Below, one piece after another: positions 8,867 to 18,991 of a stretch of 64,000 bases of DNA. Within the stretch, counting starts at the first letter, position 1; each line of letters begins with the position of its first letter. The notes under the pieces were generated by a model. It saw only the letters and a program-made list of their open reading frames with translations. It ran no database searches and was not told the origin of the DNA. Position numbers and translations under genes: made by a program. Source of the stretch: Bacteroidia bacterium (GTDB lineage Bacteria > Bacteroidota > Bacteroidia > B-17B0 > Aurantibacillaceae); assembly GCA_021740825.1 (NCBI GenBank), contig JAIOZA010000012.1:16180-80179 (forward strand), read 5' to 3'.

Positions 8867-10696
8867 TCAATTTAACTCATACTGCAATTTACTGAGTTTA
8901 TGATATAAACCATTTTCATTCTTAATTAACTCGTTATGCGTTCCCATCTCTACTACTTCTCCTTTTTGTAAAACAACAATTTTATCGGCATTACGAATGG
9001 TTGATAAGCGATGCGCAATAACAATGGACGTTCTGCCCAACATCAATTTATCTAAAGCTTCTTGCACTAAACGTTCGCTCTCGCTATCTAAACTACTGGT
9101 GGCTTCATCTAAAATTAAAATAGAAGGATTTTTTAATACAGCTCTAGCAATTGCTACCCTCTGTCTTTGTCCACCTGATAATTGAATACCTCTGTCACCA
9201 ACTAGCGTTTCAAATTTATCCGGAAAACTCATCACAAAATCAAAAGCGTTTGCTTGTTTAGCAGCTTCAATAACTTCCGCTTCGGTAGCATTAGGTTTAC
9301 CGTATAAAATATTTTCTCTAATAGTACCACCAAATAATAAAACATCTTGGGGCACAATGGCCATTTGATCTCTTAACTCAGTTAGCTCATAATCAGTTGA
9401 TTTTTTTCCGTCAATAATATATTCTCCTGCATTTGGTTCATAAAAACGTAAAGCCAAAGATGCTAAAGTAGATTTGCCGCTTCCACTGCTACCAACTAAT
9501 GCAACAGTTTCTCCGGCTTTGGCGCTAAACGAAACGTCCTTTAATACTACAAAATCTGCACGAGTTGGATAAGTAAATTGTATATTTTTGAATTCCAATT
9601 CACCTTTCACCCTATTTAAATTTAAATTATTTCGGTGCGCTAAATTAATGTGTTCATTTGTATCATCAATAATTTCAAATACTCTGTCTGTTGCGCCTAA
9701 GGCACGTTGTATTGATGCTAATTGCTCAGGTAATCCTCCAAGCGAACCAGCAACAAATAAGGATAGCATCATAAATTTACCAAAGTTCTCAGTAGTTAAT
9801 TCGCCAGTATTTATTAATAGCAACATTTTATAAAGGATGAAAAAAATGGATCCAAATACACACAGAATAATAAAAGCAAAAAAGGCGCCTCTCATGACAC
9901 CGTATTTAATACCAAATTTTCTAATGTCATTCGTTACTCTATCATACTTGCCAATTTCTAATTGCTCATTTGTAAAAGCCTTAACACTTGTTATCCCTGT
10001 TAATGCTTCAGACACGATAACACTGGATTCTGAAATTTTATCTTGCAACGCTTTTGAATACCCTCTAATTTTTCTTCCATAAAAAATAGCAATTATGGTA
10101 ATTGGTGGTATAATAACTATAAACCATTTTGCAACATCCCATGATGTAAAATAAACTAGCAGCACTATCCCGCCAACACCAACAATTGTTTGACGAATAA
10201 CCTCAGCAATATTAATTGTAAACGCTTCGGAAATAACATTAATATCAGTTGCAACCCTGCTGCTTAAATCGGCCACCTGATTTTTAGAAAAGAAACTCAT
10301 GGGCATTTGCACTAATTTATTAAAGGTGTCCGTTCTTAAACCCTTTAAAATATTCTCTGTGACAATTGAAAATGTATACACTCTTCCAAAAGATACAAAA
10401 CCTTGAATGACCAATAAAATTAATAGTTCAACTCCTGTACCAGTAACCATGCTGCTAAAAGCAGAAGTATCCATTCCTGTATTTCCCAAATAACCAAACA
10501 TTTTACCGGCCGCCACAGGAAAATAAAGTCCCACAGACGCAGTTCCTGCAATAAAAAACATCCCAAGAATAAATAGCCATTTACTCTTTCCTAAATACTT
10601 AAATAAGCGAAATGACTTTTTAAAATTCTCTGAACTAAGCTTTGCTTTTGGAATATCATCTTTAGATTTATGTGTAACCATTTTGCCTTTTGCCAT
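8867..10696 (-). CDS. ABC exporter, fused permease and ATPase (MsbA/ABCB-like)
   Basis: A half-transporter of 609 residues. A transmembrane domain with about six helices (roughly 40-330) is fused to a nucleotide-binding domain (about 365-605). The Walker A (VGSSGSGKST), Q-loop region, ABC signature (LSGGQRQR), Walker B (SILILDEATSSLD) and H-loop (AHRLST) are all intact, so it should be an active homodimeric exporter. The basic N-terminal 25 residues are cytoplasmic. Lipid, lipopolysaccharide or drug export is typical for the family; the substrate cannot be read from sequence. Confidence 0.92.
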   Translation of the reverse strand: MAKGKMVTHKSKDDIPKAKLSSENFKKSFRLFKYLGKSKWLFILGMFFIAGTASVGLYFPVAAGKMFGYLGNTGMDTSAFSSMVTGTGVELLILLVIQGFVSFGRVYTFSIVTENILKGLRTDTFNKLVQMPMSFFSKNQVADLSSRVATDINVISEAFTINIAEVIRQTIVGVGGIVLLVYFTSWDVAKWFIVIIPPITIIAIFYGRKIRGYSKALQDKISESSVIVSEALTGITSVKAFTNEQLEIGKYDRVTNDIRKFGIKYGVMRGAFFAFIILCVFGSIFFILYKMLLLINTGELTTENFGKFMMLSLFVAGSLGGLPEQLASIQRALGATDRVFEIIDDTNEHINLAHRNNLNLNRVKGELEFKNIQFTYPTRADFVVLKDVSFSAKAGETVALVGSSGSGKSTLASLALRFYEPNAGEYIIDGKKSTDYELTELRDQMAIVPQDVLLFGGTIRENILYGKPNATEAEVIEAAKQANAFDFVMSFPDKFETLVGDRGIQLSGGQRQRVAIARAVLKNPSILILDEATSSLDSESERLVQEALDKLMLGRTSIVIAHRLSTIRNADKIVVLQKGEVVEMGTHNELIKNENGLYHKLSKLQYELN

Positions 10697-10784
10697 TTGG
10701 AGAAAATTTTAGGTTGCAAATGTACTGTTTTATGATAGCCATAAGTTAAAAAACGGTCATTTTATGGTTAAAAATGGTAAAAAA

Positions 10785-10815
10785 TTTGTCACATTATAAA
10801 AATCCATTATATTTG
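10785..10815 (+). promoter_or_regulatory. Bacteroidota-type promoter of rpmH
   Basis: TTTG at 10785-10788 and TATATTTG at 10808-10815, 19 bases apart, match the Bacteroidota primary-sigma consensus TTTG / TAnnTTTG. They lie about 45 bases upstream of the rpmH start codon. Confidence 0.75.
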
Positions 10816-10859
10816 CAGTCCAATTTTGAAAAACTTATAACATTTAAATACTTAATACT

Positions 10860-11015
10860 ATGAAACGTACTTTCCAACCATCGCAACGTAAAAGAAGAAA
10901 TAAACACGGTTTTCGTGAGCGTATGGCTTCTGCAAATGGCCGTAGAGTTTTAGCTTCTCGCAGATCTAAAGGTCGTAAAAAGTTAACTGTATCGAGCGAA
11001 AAAACTCATAAATAA
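10860..11015 (+). CDS. rpmH: 50S ribosomal protein L34
   Basis: A 51-residue, very basic ribosomal protein. It begins [18 protein letters not shown] and contains [18 protein letters not shown], the classical L34 sequence. L34 is usually 44-46 residues; the short serine/lysine tail (VSSEKTHK) is the extension seen in related bacteria. It is monocistronic, with its own promoter upstream and a strong terminator downstream. The usual neighbours in many bacteria (rnpA, dnaA) are not adjacent here. Confidence 0.97.
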   Translation: MKRTFQPSQRKRRNKHGFRERMASANGRRVLASRRSKGRKKLTVSSEKTHK

Positions 11016-11042
11016 TAAATTTTAATTCATTTTGAATCTATC

Positions 11043-11080
11043 AAAAAAGCTGCCCATAAAATAGGCGGCTTTTTTATTTT
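11043..11080 (+). terminator. Rho-independent terminator after rpmH
   Basis: A 7-bp stem (11048-11054 with 11064-11070, one G-T pair, nine-base loop) is followed directly by five T residues. It lies 32 bases past the rpmH stop codon. Confidence 0.9.
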
Positions 11081-11197
11081 ATTCATATTTAATTTAGTGC
11101 TATAAATTTTTATAATTTTCATCATTAGAAACTTTATTTGCGCTCACAAAGTAAAAATTAAAAGAAGCAACTAAATTTTTACTCATAGTAACAGAAT

Positions 11198-12298
11198 TTG
11201 CCAAAAATATTAATTATAGCCGATCATCGTTTAAACCGGTCTCCAAGTCAGAGATACCGCTTTGAACAGTATTTAAGTTATTTTAAGTCGGAAGGATTTG
11301 ATTGGGAGCTTTCCGAAATAATTACAAAAAAAGATGATCAAATTTTTTATCAACCTGGGAATTCTGTAAAAAAAGGATGGATACTTTTAAAATCACTTTT
11401 TATCCGCTTTAAAGATTTAAGAAGAGCCTCTGATTTTGATATTGTTTTTATACAGCGAGAAGCTTTATTGCTAGGGTCGTCGTATTTTGAAAAGCAATTT
11501 TTTAAACGCCATAAAGTTATTTTTGATTTTGATGATAGCATTTGGCTTTTAGACACCTCACCAGAAAATAAAAAATTTGAGTTTCTAAAAAATCCTAATA
11601 AAACCAAAATTAATATTGAAAATGCGCACGCTGTAATTGCAGGTAATACCTATTTAGCGAATTACGCAAACCAGTTCAATAAAAATGTCATAATTATTCC
11701 AACAACTATTGATACAGATTTGCATCAGCCAAAATCGGAATTAAGAAGTTCCCCTTACGCTCAGCCCAATAAAAAAATAATAATTGGTTGGAGTGGAAGT
11801 ATTAGCACTATTAAACATTTTGAAATGGCAATTCCTGCTTTAAAAGAAATTCAACATAAATATCCAAACAAAATTGAAATACATGTCATAAGACAAGGTT
11901 CATACAATCATCCGGAACTTAGTATTATTAGCAAAAAGTGGGCTGCGGAAACAGAAGTTGATGATTTAAATTGTTTTGATATTGGTATTATGCCATTACC
12001 TGATGACGAATGGGTAAAAGGAAAATGCGGACTTAAAGGATTATCATACATGGCTTGCGGAGTAGCAACGGTTATGTCGCCAGTAGGAGTTAATAAAGAA
12101 ATAATTGCACATGGTGGTAATGGTTTACTAGCCAGCACTACTAAAGAATGGGTAGAGTGCCTTTCTCAACTTATTGAAGATTCTGATTTAAGGCTACAAT
12201 TAGGTACAGCTGGAAGGCAGACAGTGGTTAAAAACTATTCTGTAAATGCACATAAGGACAACTATTTGGCAATTTTGAAATCGCTTATTAAATCGTAA
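11198..12298 (+). CDS. Glycosyltransferase, GT4-like (group 1)
   Basis: A 366-residue GT-B-fold protein. The N-terminal Rossmann half starts PKILIIADHRLNRSPSQRYR. The C-terminal half has IIIGWSGSISTIKHFE, a nucleotide-sugar-binding region, and then GLKGLSYMACGVATVMSPVGVNKEII, the conserved C-terminal donor-binding segment of GT4 enzymes. The start is a TTG, the only reasonable one in frame. It stands outside the large polysaccharide island. Donor and acceptor are unknown. Confidence 0.8.
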   Translation: MPKILIIADHRLNRSPSQRYRFEQYLSYFKSEGFDWELSEIITKKDDQIFYQPGNSVKKGWILLKSLFIRFKDLRRASDFDIVFIQREALLLGSSYFEKQFFKRHKVIFDFDDSIWLLDTSPENKKFEFLKNPNKTKINIENAHAVIAGNTYLANYANQFNKNVIIIPTTIDTDLHQPKSELRSSPYAQPNKKIIIGWSGSISTIKHFEMAIPALKEIQHKYPNKIEIHVIRQGSYNHPELSIISKKWAAETEVDDLNCFDIGIMPLPDDEWVKGKCGLKGLSYMACGVATVMSPVGVNKEIIAHGGNGLLASTTKEWVECLSQLIEDSDLRLQLGTAGRQTVVKNYSVNAHKDNYLAILKSLIKS

Positions 12299-12307
12299 AT
12301 TTGAAAC

Positions 12308-12442
12308 ATGTACACCGAAGGAAAAAAAGATATAGTACCCAACGAAATATATATTATACGATATAAGGATTTTATTCGTTTAGTAAGAATTTCTAAAATG
12401 TTATCTAAGGCTAAAATCATTTCTCACACAAATCAAAAATAA
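12308..12442 (+). CDS. Possible 44-residue small protein
   Basis: An ATG-initiated frame nine bases downstream of the glycosyltransferase, encoding a basic peptide of 44 residues (begins MYTEGKKDIVPNEIYIIRYK). I recognise no family. Close spacing to the previous gene and sensible composition are the only support; it may be chance. Confidence 0.3.
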   Translation: MYTEGKKDIVPNEIYIIRYKDFIRLVRISKMLSKAKIISHTNQK

Positions 12443-12509
12443 GCAAGAATATTTCAGTTGATCATACAACCTATTCCTATCATACATTAAAAAACAATTA
12501 ACAAACACT

Positions 12510-13592
12510 ATGAAAAACACAGCACTATCTCAAAAACACATTTCTTTAGGCGCTAAAATGGTTCCATTTGCAGGATACAATATGCCTGTTTCTTACAGCG
12601 GATTAAATGACGAGCATGCAACCGTAAGAAATGCTGTTGGTGTTTTTGATGTTAGCCATATGGGCGAATTTATTTTAAAAGGAGAGCATGCTTTAGATTT
12701 AATTCAAAGAGTAACAAGTAATGATGCATCGGTTTTAACGGATGGTAAAGCACAATATTCTTGTTTTCCAAATAACGATGGCGGTATTGTTGATGATTTA
12801 ATTGTTTACCGTGTTGACGAAAAAACATACATGCTCGTTGTTAACGCGTCAAATATTGATAAAGATTGGAATTGGATTAGTAAGCATAATACTGCTAATG
12901 TAGAGATGCATAATATTTCTGAAAAAACTTCTTTATTAGCTATACAAGGTCCTAAAGCGTTAAATACCTTACAAAAATTAACTGATATAACATTATCAGA
13001 CATTCCATACTACTCTTTTGCGAAAGGAAAATTTAATGGTGTTGATAATGTTGTGATTTCTAATACTGGTTACACAGGTGCGGGTGGTTTTGAAATTTAT
13101 TTTGAAAATGAATCTGCTGAAAAAATGTGGGATTCAATTTTTGCTGCTGGTGCTGAATTTGGCATTAAACCCATTGGATTAGGCGCTCGTGATACCTTAC
13201 GATTAGAAATGGGGTTCTGCTTATACGGAAATGATATTGACGATACAACATCACCAATTGAAGCAGGTTTAGGATGGATTACAAAATTTACCAAAGATTT
13301 TACAAACCGCGCTGCTATCGAAAAACAAAAAACAGAAGGTGTAACTAAAAAATTAGTTGGATTTGAAATGATTGATAGAGGAATTCCTCGCCACGATTAT
13401 CAAATTGCTGACTCAAACGGAACCATTATTGGAAAAGTAACTTCAGGAACTCAATCTCCAACCTTAAATAAAGCTTTAGGAATGGGTTATGTAAATAAAG
13501 AATTTGCAAAATCTGATACAGAAATTTTTATAGTAATAAGAGATAAAGCAATCAAGGCTAAAGTTTGTAAAATTCCATTTTTGAAAAAATAA
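12510..13592 (+). CDS. gcvT: Aminomethyltransferase (glycine cleavage T protein)
   Basis: Transfers the methylene group from lipoyl-bound aminomethyl (H protein) to tetrahydrofolate, releasing ammonia. The 360-residue length, the N-terminal [13 protein letters not shown], the folate-site segment [11 protein letters not shown] and [18 protein letters not shown] in the second half are family signatures. It appears to be a single transcription unit; the other glycine-cleavage genes are elsewhere, except that lpdA (E3) is in this window at 4673. Confidence 0.97.
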   Translation: MKNTALSQKHISLGAKMVPFAGYNMPVSYSGLNDEHATVRNAVGVFDVSHMGEFILKGEHALDLIQRVTSNDASVLTDGKAQYSCFPNNDGGIVDDLIVYRVDEKTYMLVVNASNIDKDWNWISKHNTANVEMHNISEKTSLLAIQGPKALNTLQKLTDITLSDIPYYSFAKGKFNGVDNVVISNTGYTGAGGFEIYFENESAEKMWDSIFAAGAEFGIKPIGLGARDTLRLEMGFCLYGNDIDDTTSPIEAGLGWITKFTKDFTNRAAIEKQKTEGVTKKLVGFEMIDRGIPRHDYQIADSNGTIIGKVTSGTQSPTLNKALGMGYVNKEFAKSDTEIFIVIRDKAIKAKVCKIPFLKK

Positions 13593-13672
13593 TTTAAAAA
13601 CTTTCCCTCGTACAAAATTCGAAGTGCAAGGTTAAATATCTTCAGCTCCGCTAAAATCAAAAAGTAAAAAAA

Positions 13673-14380
13673 ATGAACATAGAAGTTTGCTATACACCAC
13701 AAGCCTACCCTCTTTTTCATAAGGATGATTCTATTGTAGTAGTAATTGATATTTTTAGGGCTACCTCAGCTATTGTTACAGCATTTTATAATGGAGTTAG
13801 TAAAATGATTCCTGTTGCAACCGTTGCAGAAGCTAAAGAATATCAAAGTAATGGTTATTTAGCAGCAGCTGAACGTGACGGAGAAATAATTGAAGGTTTT
13901 GAATTAGGCAATAGTCCTTTTGGCTACATGAACAACAAGGTGAAGGGAAAAACAATTGCAATATCAACTACTAATGGCACACAAGCCATTGAGGCAAGTC
14001 GTAAGGCATCAAAAATTGTTATTGGCAGTTTTTTAAATTTAGATGTGTTGTGTGATTATTTATTGACTCAAAAAAAAGATGTTATTTTAGTTTGTGCCGG
14101 TTGGAAAAATAAATTTAATTTAGAAGATACTCTTTTTGCTGGAGCAGTGGTTAGTAAATTGTCGGCTGATTCAGATTGTACAATTACTTGCGACTCTGCC
14201 ATTGCATCTCAACATCTTTACAATATAGCAAAAGATGATTTATATGAATTTTTATCTCATTCATCTCACAGGAATCGTTTAACAAAATTAGATTTAGAGC
14301 GAGACATCCAGTATTGCTTAACTGTAAACCAATGCCCCGTAATTCCAATTATGGAAGGTAAATATTTAGTGAAGCTATAA
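13673..14380 (+). CDS. ComB family 2-phosphosulfolactate phosphatase-like protein
   Basis: A 235-residue member of the ComB phosphatase family (the fold of archaeal coenzyme M biosynthesis). It shows VVIDIFRATSA near residue 25, a GFELGNSPFGY segment, ISTTNGTQA and CAGWKNKFNLEDTLFAGA. These are the conserved Mg2+/substrate-binding blocks. Bacteroidota lack coenzyme M synthesis as far as I know, so the physiological substrate is probably another phosphorylated hydroxy acid. It lies 80 bases after gcvT and could be co-transcribed with it. Confidence 0.85.
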   Translation: MNIEVCYTPQAYPLFHKDDSIVVVIDIFRATSAIVTAFYNGVSKMIPVATVAEAKEYQSNGYLAAAERDGEIIEGFELGNSPFGYMNNKVKGKTIAISTTNGTQAIEASRKASKIVIGSFLNLDVLCDYLLTQKKDVILVCAGWKNKFNLEDTLFAGAVVSKLSADSDCTITCDSAIASQHLYNIAKDDLYEFLSHSSHRNRLTKLDLERDIQYCLTVNQCPVIPIMEGKYLVKL

Positions 14381-14522
14381 TACTAAATACCGATTTTAGA
14401 AGCCAAAAGGTTTTCAATCATTTTTAATACGCGCCAACTGCAAATAAAAATTTCTGTACATTTTAAAAAAAATTATTGTTTCCTTAATCTATTCATTTAA
14501 TTTTTAGTACATTAGATTTATA

Positions 14523-15935
14523 ATGGATTTAACTGCAATAGATGAAAACGATGTAAAACAGGCGTTTTATAAATCAACCGAAAAAGCACATGTTATTGCT
14601 TGTTGGATTGGCATTGTTTTAAATTTAGCCTGGTTTGCAAGCGACTATTTTGTGTTGCCAAATTATTGGATTCCATTTTTAGCATTTCGCGTTTGTGTTT
14701 CTGCAATTAGTTTATTGGCAGTTCTTTTTAAAGAGCAATTAAAAATCAGCATTTTTACATGTGCTTTTATTTTGGTTTTAGGTATCTCCATGCAAAATGC
14801 CTACATGTGGAGCGTAATGGATGTTGAGCATTTGCAAAAACATGCATTTGCGTATATCGCCTTATTTATTGGCGTTGGCATGCTAGTATTATGGGATTTT
14901 AAATTATCATTAGTGTTACTGCTTGCAACGATTATAAGTAACATCTTATTTTATTCTATTAATAGCACTTTAAGCATCAGTCAATTTTTAATTAATGGCG
15001 GTATGCTAACACTAACGGTTGCCATATTTTGTGTATTCTTAATTAGAAATCGTTATCGATTAACCTATAATGAAATAAAAAGCAGGTTGCAGTTAGAAAA
15101 ATCGAAAGCCCTCATTGAATTTCAAAAAGAGGAAGTTGATGAAAAAAATAAAGAAATCATCAGTAGTTTAAGATATGCCAAGCGTTTACAAGAAGCTTTA
15201 CTGCCGCCTAAAAATTTATTAGACAGTTTTTTTAATGATAACTACTTTATCTTATACAATCCGCGTGATATTGTGAGTGGCGATTTTTATTGGGCCACGC
15301 AAATAAAAACAACTCCAAATCAAGGAAATTCAAAAGACTATTTATTGCTGGCTGTTGCAGATTGTACTGGGCATGGTGTACCTGGTGCTTTTATGAGTTT
15401 GCTAGGATCAAATTTTTTACATCAAAGTGCCGTTGAAAAAAATAGTAATTCTCCGGCTGCTGCTTTAGATTTTTTAAATCAAAAAATAATTACAACGCTT
15501 AATCATGGTTATGGAGAAGAAGAGATTAGAGATGGAATGGATATTTCGTTTATTGCCATTGATTTAGAAAGTAAAGAATTAGCATTTTCTGGCGCGAATA
15601 ATTCAATCTATATTGTTCGCAACAAATTGTTAACAACACTTAAAGCAGATAAACAAGCCATAGGTAATATGAACGCTATTGTGCAGCCTTATAATAACTT
15701 CAGCTTTCAGTTAGAACCAAATGATTGCATTTATTTATTTACGGATGGCTATGCGGACCAATTTGGTGGACCAAAAGGAAAAAAATTAATGCGTAAACTA
15801 TTTGAAGATACATTAATTACGAATTCCGAAAAAGGTATGCTAGAACAAAAACAAGCCTTAACCTCAACCTTTAATAACTGGAAAGCTGATTTAGATCAGG
15901 TAGATGATGTGTGTGTAGTAGGACTAAGAATTTAA
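14523..15935 (+). CDS. Membrane-anchored SpoIIE/PP2C-type serine phosphatase
   Basis: A 470-residue signalling phosphatase. Residues ~15-185 contain about six hydrophobic helices with no recognisable sensor fold. A charged coiled-coil linker (~195-225) follows, then a PPM/SpoIIE catalytic domain. Metal-binding aspartates are in RDIVSGDFYW, VADCTGHGVPGAFMSLLG and LFTDGYADQFGG. Such enzymes usually dephosphorylate anti-sigma-factor antagonists or similar partners. It converges with the CHAT gene, overlapping it by four bases tail to tail, beside a sigma-factor operon. Confidence 0.88.
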   Translation: MDLTAIDENDVKQAFYKSTEKAHVIACWIGIVLNLAWFASDYFVLPNYWIPFLAFRVCVSAISLLAVLFKEQLKISIFTCAFILVLGISMQNAYMWSVMDVEHLQKHAFAYIALFIGVGMLVLWDFKLSLVLLLATIISNILFYSINSTLSISQFLINGGMLTLTVAIFCVFLIRNRYRLTYNEIKSRLQLEKSKALIEFQKEEVDEKNKEIISSLRYAKRLQEALLPPKNLLDSFFNDNYFILYNPRDIVSGDFYWATQIKTTPNQGNSKDYLLLAVADCTGHGVPGAFMSLLGSNFLHQSAVEKNSNSPAAALDFLNQKIITTLNHGYGEEEIRDGMDISFIAIDLESKELAFSGANNSIYIVRNKLLTTLKADKQAIGNMNAIVQPYNNFSFQLEPNDCIYLFTDGYADQFGGPKGKKLMRKLFEDTLITNSEKGMLEQKQALTSTFNNWKADLDQVDDVCVVGLRI

Positions 15936-18217
15936 CGCTTTTTGTACACCATCATAAACGCAAAAACAATAAGCCCTGCTGCAATTATTACTAAATACCA
16001 ATAAGTAGCCATCACATTTTTTTTACTTAAATAAAAATCGCTACCATAATAAACATAAGCTCCCCACATAGATGGAGAATAATTATTGTTTGCAAAATAT
16101 AATTTAGTTTTATAGAGTGCGTCTGATGAACTTATACCTGTAGACATAAACTCATAAAATTTCTCTAAAAATTCAGCATTTTCTTTATCGTCTAAATTCC
16201 ATAAAGTACCAGTAACCGAGCTTGCATGACTATTCATTAATTGGTAGGTTAAACTGTTTGTTTTACTATACTGCTCTTGTTTTCCTAAATTGCTATTACA
16301 ACCATTTATTAAATAGCTGCTCCCTGCCAAATCATGTTTTAAAATAGTACTGCTGCTTATGTTGCTGGTGTCACTTAATATAATTTGTTGCTCACTTGAT
16401 AAAGCGTTTGCTTCTGAATGACCAATAAACTGAATGAGTTTGTCTTTTTGAAAGAACTCAGATGTTGTGTTATTTTCTATTTTAGTGGTGCTAAAATTAT
16501 AATTAATTTCGTTTAATAATTTTTTACTGGATTGTAATGGCACATATTTTTTAGAATTATACATTGGAACCAATAAATTAATGGCGTCATATTTTTTTAT
16601 AATTTTATTTACATTAATTAAAATATCGGCACTAGTGCTATACGTAAATTTATATCTGCTAATTAATGCCGATTGAAAAATAGATTTTGCAGGAAGCGTA
16701 TCAGCTTGTAATAAATCAAAATTAAGGTTATAAGAATTTCCGGCTGGTATGATTACAACATCACTAATTTTTCTTTGTTTTAGTATGGAATCTATTTTTA
16801 GGAAATACAAATCATACAATAAGTAACCAACTTTTTTAATATTTTCTCTATCATTTTTAAATATAAAAGAATTGAATGAGTCCGAATAATAAAATTGACT
16901 TACTATATTTCTTTTGCTTAATGATGAACATTCAATTAAAAAAGTTGTATCCGGTGATGTAACAATAGCCAATAGCATAAATGGTTCAATAGTTATAAAA
17001 TAATTAACTACTGCAATATTTTTTTTAGTACAAATTTTTGAGATAGTATCTAAATTTTGTTTTGTATAAGTAGGACTAAAACTATACCGCTCATCTTTCA
17101 GTGTTCTATTATTTTTTATAAATTCAATAAAACTATAGCACTTTGCTATATATATATTGTCTTTTTTAGCTTTATAAAGTTCATAATAAACAACAACCAA
17201 TTTTTGATAAGGATTTATAGAATATTTATCGTCAAAAGTTTTTATGCCATTTTGTTTTTCACCTTCCAAGTATTTTTCCCAGGCTGGGATACTTTTCAGC
17301 AGTGTTTTTTCGGATTCATAAATATATTTAAGATTATGTGTTTTGTAAAATAAATAAAAATTACTGCTTGCTTCCCAAGAACAAATTGAAGAATATTCAG
17401 CGTAATACACTATTTTTTTAGTATCTTCTAAAGCATTTTTTGCACGCTTAATTTGCACAATACTTTGTTCTTCATCTCCTTTATAACGTTCTGCTAACGA
17501 CCAAATTTTATAAATAGTAGCATGCAAATAACTTTTTTTGTTTGGATAAATTTTAGTTGCAAAATTTTCGGCATTATTTACACAATTTATGAATTTTTTA
17601 TACCTATTCAATAAGGCTTTACTTTGCCATGCCAATTTAGATTCTAGATTTAAAGTATCCGATATATAAGTAGCATACCTTCGGTAATGTAATGTTTTTA
17701 AATAGTTGTTGTTGCTATACGCAATTGCAGAATCTATTAGCAAACTATTTCTGTATTTTGTATTGCGAGCAGCGTTACCTAAATAACTATAGTAGCGTGC
17801 TATTTTAACACTATCTTTATTTTTGAATTTATTATTTTTAAAAGCAGTAATTGCTTTAGTACAATAAAAATCAGTAGAATCGTGTAACACATAGCAAAGT
17901 GTATAGTTTGCAACGCGAGCATAAAATAAAGCACTGTCTAACGATGTGTTTTTATTTTCAGAAAAATGTTTTTGTAAATAGCTTAAGTTAGTATTAAAAT
18001 GACTACACTCTAAATTGTACTCGGCCAAAAAATCATAGGTATTTAAAACTTCTTTTTTTGACCATATCAATTTATTTTTAATAATTTTATTTGCAATTAT
18101 AATGGCACTATCCGTTTTACCAGCCCAATGCAAGTTTAGTGGCAGAATTTGCGAAAACGAAAAACAAGGTACAAATAGTAAAAATACAATGAACAGGCTT
18201 AAATTAGTATTGCGCAT
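15932..18217 (-). CDS. CHAT-domain (caspase-like) membrane protein
   Basis: A 761-residue exported protein with an N-terminal signal segment (1-23), a long helical, repeat-like region consistent with degenerate TPRs (~30-400), a C-terminal CHAT peptidase domain (~430-725) and one transmembrane helix (~738-757) with a short basic tail. The predicted catalytic dyad is visible as His600 in FIGHSEA and Cys640 in LINGCNSN, so the protease should be active, with the domain on the outer side of the inner membrane. It is the third gene of an operon with an ECF sigma factor and a membrane TPR protein (48-base gap). The substrate is unknown. Confidence 0.85.
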   Translation of the reverse strand: MRNTNLSLFIVFLLFVPCFSFSQILPLNLHWAGKTDSAIIIANKIIKNKLIWSKKEVLNTYDFLAEYNLECSHFNTNLSYLQKHFSENKNTSLDSALFYARVANYTLCYVLHDSTDFYCTKAITAFKNNKFKNKDSVKIARYYSYLGNAARNTKYRNSLLIDSAIAYSNNNYLKTLHYRRYATYISDTLNLESKLAWQSKALLNRYKKFINCVNNAENFATKIYPNKKSYLHATIYKIWSLAERYKGDEEQSIVQIKRAKNALEDTKKIVYYAEYSSICSWEASSNFYLFYKTHNLKYIYESEKTLLKSIPAWEKYLEGEKQNGIKTFDDKYSINPYQKLVVVYYELYKAKKDNIYIAKCYSFIEFIKNNRTLKDERYSFSPTYTKQNLDTISKICTKKNIAVVNYFITIEPFMLLAIVTSPDTTFLIECSSLSKRNIVSQFYYSDSFNSFIFKNDRENIKKVGYLLYDLYFLKIDSILKQRKISDVVIIPAGNSYNLNFDLLQADTLPAKSIFQSALISRYKFTYSTSADILINVNKIIKKYDAINLLVPMYNSKKYVPLQSSKKLLNEINYNFSTTKIENNTTSEFFQKDKLIQFIGHSEANALSSEQQIILSDTSNISSSTILKHDLAGSSYLINGCNSNLGKQEQYSKTNSLTYQLMNSHASSVTGTLWNLDDKENAEFLEKFYEFMSTGISSSDALYKTKLYFANNNYSPSMWGAYVYYGSDFYLSKKNVMATYWYLVIIAAGLIVFAFMMVYKKR

Positions 18218-18265
18218 AAATAAATGGCTAACTAATAAGCCCAGTATTTTATTGAAATTTTTTTA

Positions 18266-18991
18266 TTAATGATTTGTGTTAAAGTCCTTTATTATTAATT
18301 TTTTTTTAACTTCAAAGGCAGATTCTGTAAAAATAGTATTATTTAATAGGTTTAACGCTTCATTTGTTTTGTTGTTAAATAAATAACAAAGAGCTAAATA
18401 AAATTTCGCTTTATTTTTATACACTGATGAAGGTAATAATTGCTTTAAGTAGTTTTCGGCACTATCCAGTTCATTTAGTTTTATAAAACAAATACCACTG
18501 TAATAAAGGGCAGTATCATTTTGTGTAATGCTTACAAATTGTTCAAGTGCTAATTTATAATCTTCGGCGCGGTAATAACTCATTCCATTTTGCAACAACA
18601 TACTTTTATCTGTAGGTCCCATCCACACTTTAAAGCCAGGATCCTCTATCCAATAATTACTAATAGTGGATGATGTATCAGTCAAAGTAAATTTTATTAA
18701 AAAACCTACAGAGATAAGCAATACAATTCCTGCTGCTATTTTATAGTAATTACCACTATGTTTTTGGTTTGTGGGCTTTAAATTTAGCGGCGGTGGTTCA
18801 GTAAAAGCTTTTAGTAATTGAATATCATAATTATTATTTTGCAAAAAAAATTTCAAACCAGCTAATTCTTCCTCCTCAAATTGATTGTTTTTTATGTAAT
18901 CAAAAAAATAAGTTTGATGGCTTAATAAACCATTCAACACTTCGGTATAAGTATGTTTTTGTTTTGGGTCCATTACATAAAAAGCTGCCAT
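18266..18991 (-). CDS. Single-pass membrane protein with periplasmic TPRs
   Basis: A 241-residue protein. A cytoplasmic helical N-terminus (~1-80) is followed by a transmembrane helix at about 83-103 (YYKIAAGIVLLISVGFLIKF) and a periplasmic domain with two to three TPR-like helix pairs (around 130-225). Its gene overlaps the end of the sigma factor gene by 19 bases, so translation is probably coupled. By position and topology it is a candidate anti-sigma factor, with its N-terminal domain holding the sigma factor at the membrane, but I see no classical ZAS zinc motif. Confidence 0.75.
   Translation of the reverse strand: MAAFYVMDPKQKHTYTEVLNGLLSHQTYFFDYIKNNQFEEEELAGLKFFLQNNNYDIQLLKAFTEPPPLNLKPTNQKHSGNYYKIAAGIVLLISVGFLIKFTLTDTSSTISNYWIEDPGFKVWMGPTDKSMLLQNGMSYYRAEDYKLALEQFVSITQNDTALYYSGICFIKLNELDSAENYLKQLLPSSVYKNKAKFYLALCYLFNNKTNEALNLLNNTIFTESAFEVKKKLIIKDFNTNH

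Noticed and set aside
17057..17353. 98-codon plus-strand frame inside the CHAT gene
   Set aside because: Low-complexity hydrophobic translation opposite an AT-rich coding region.
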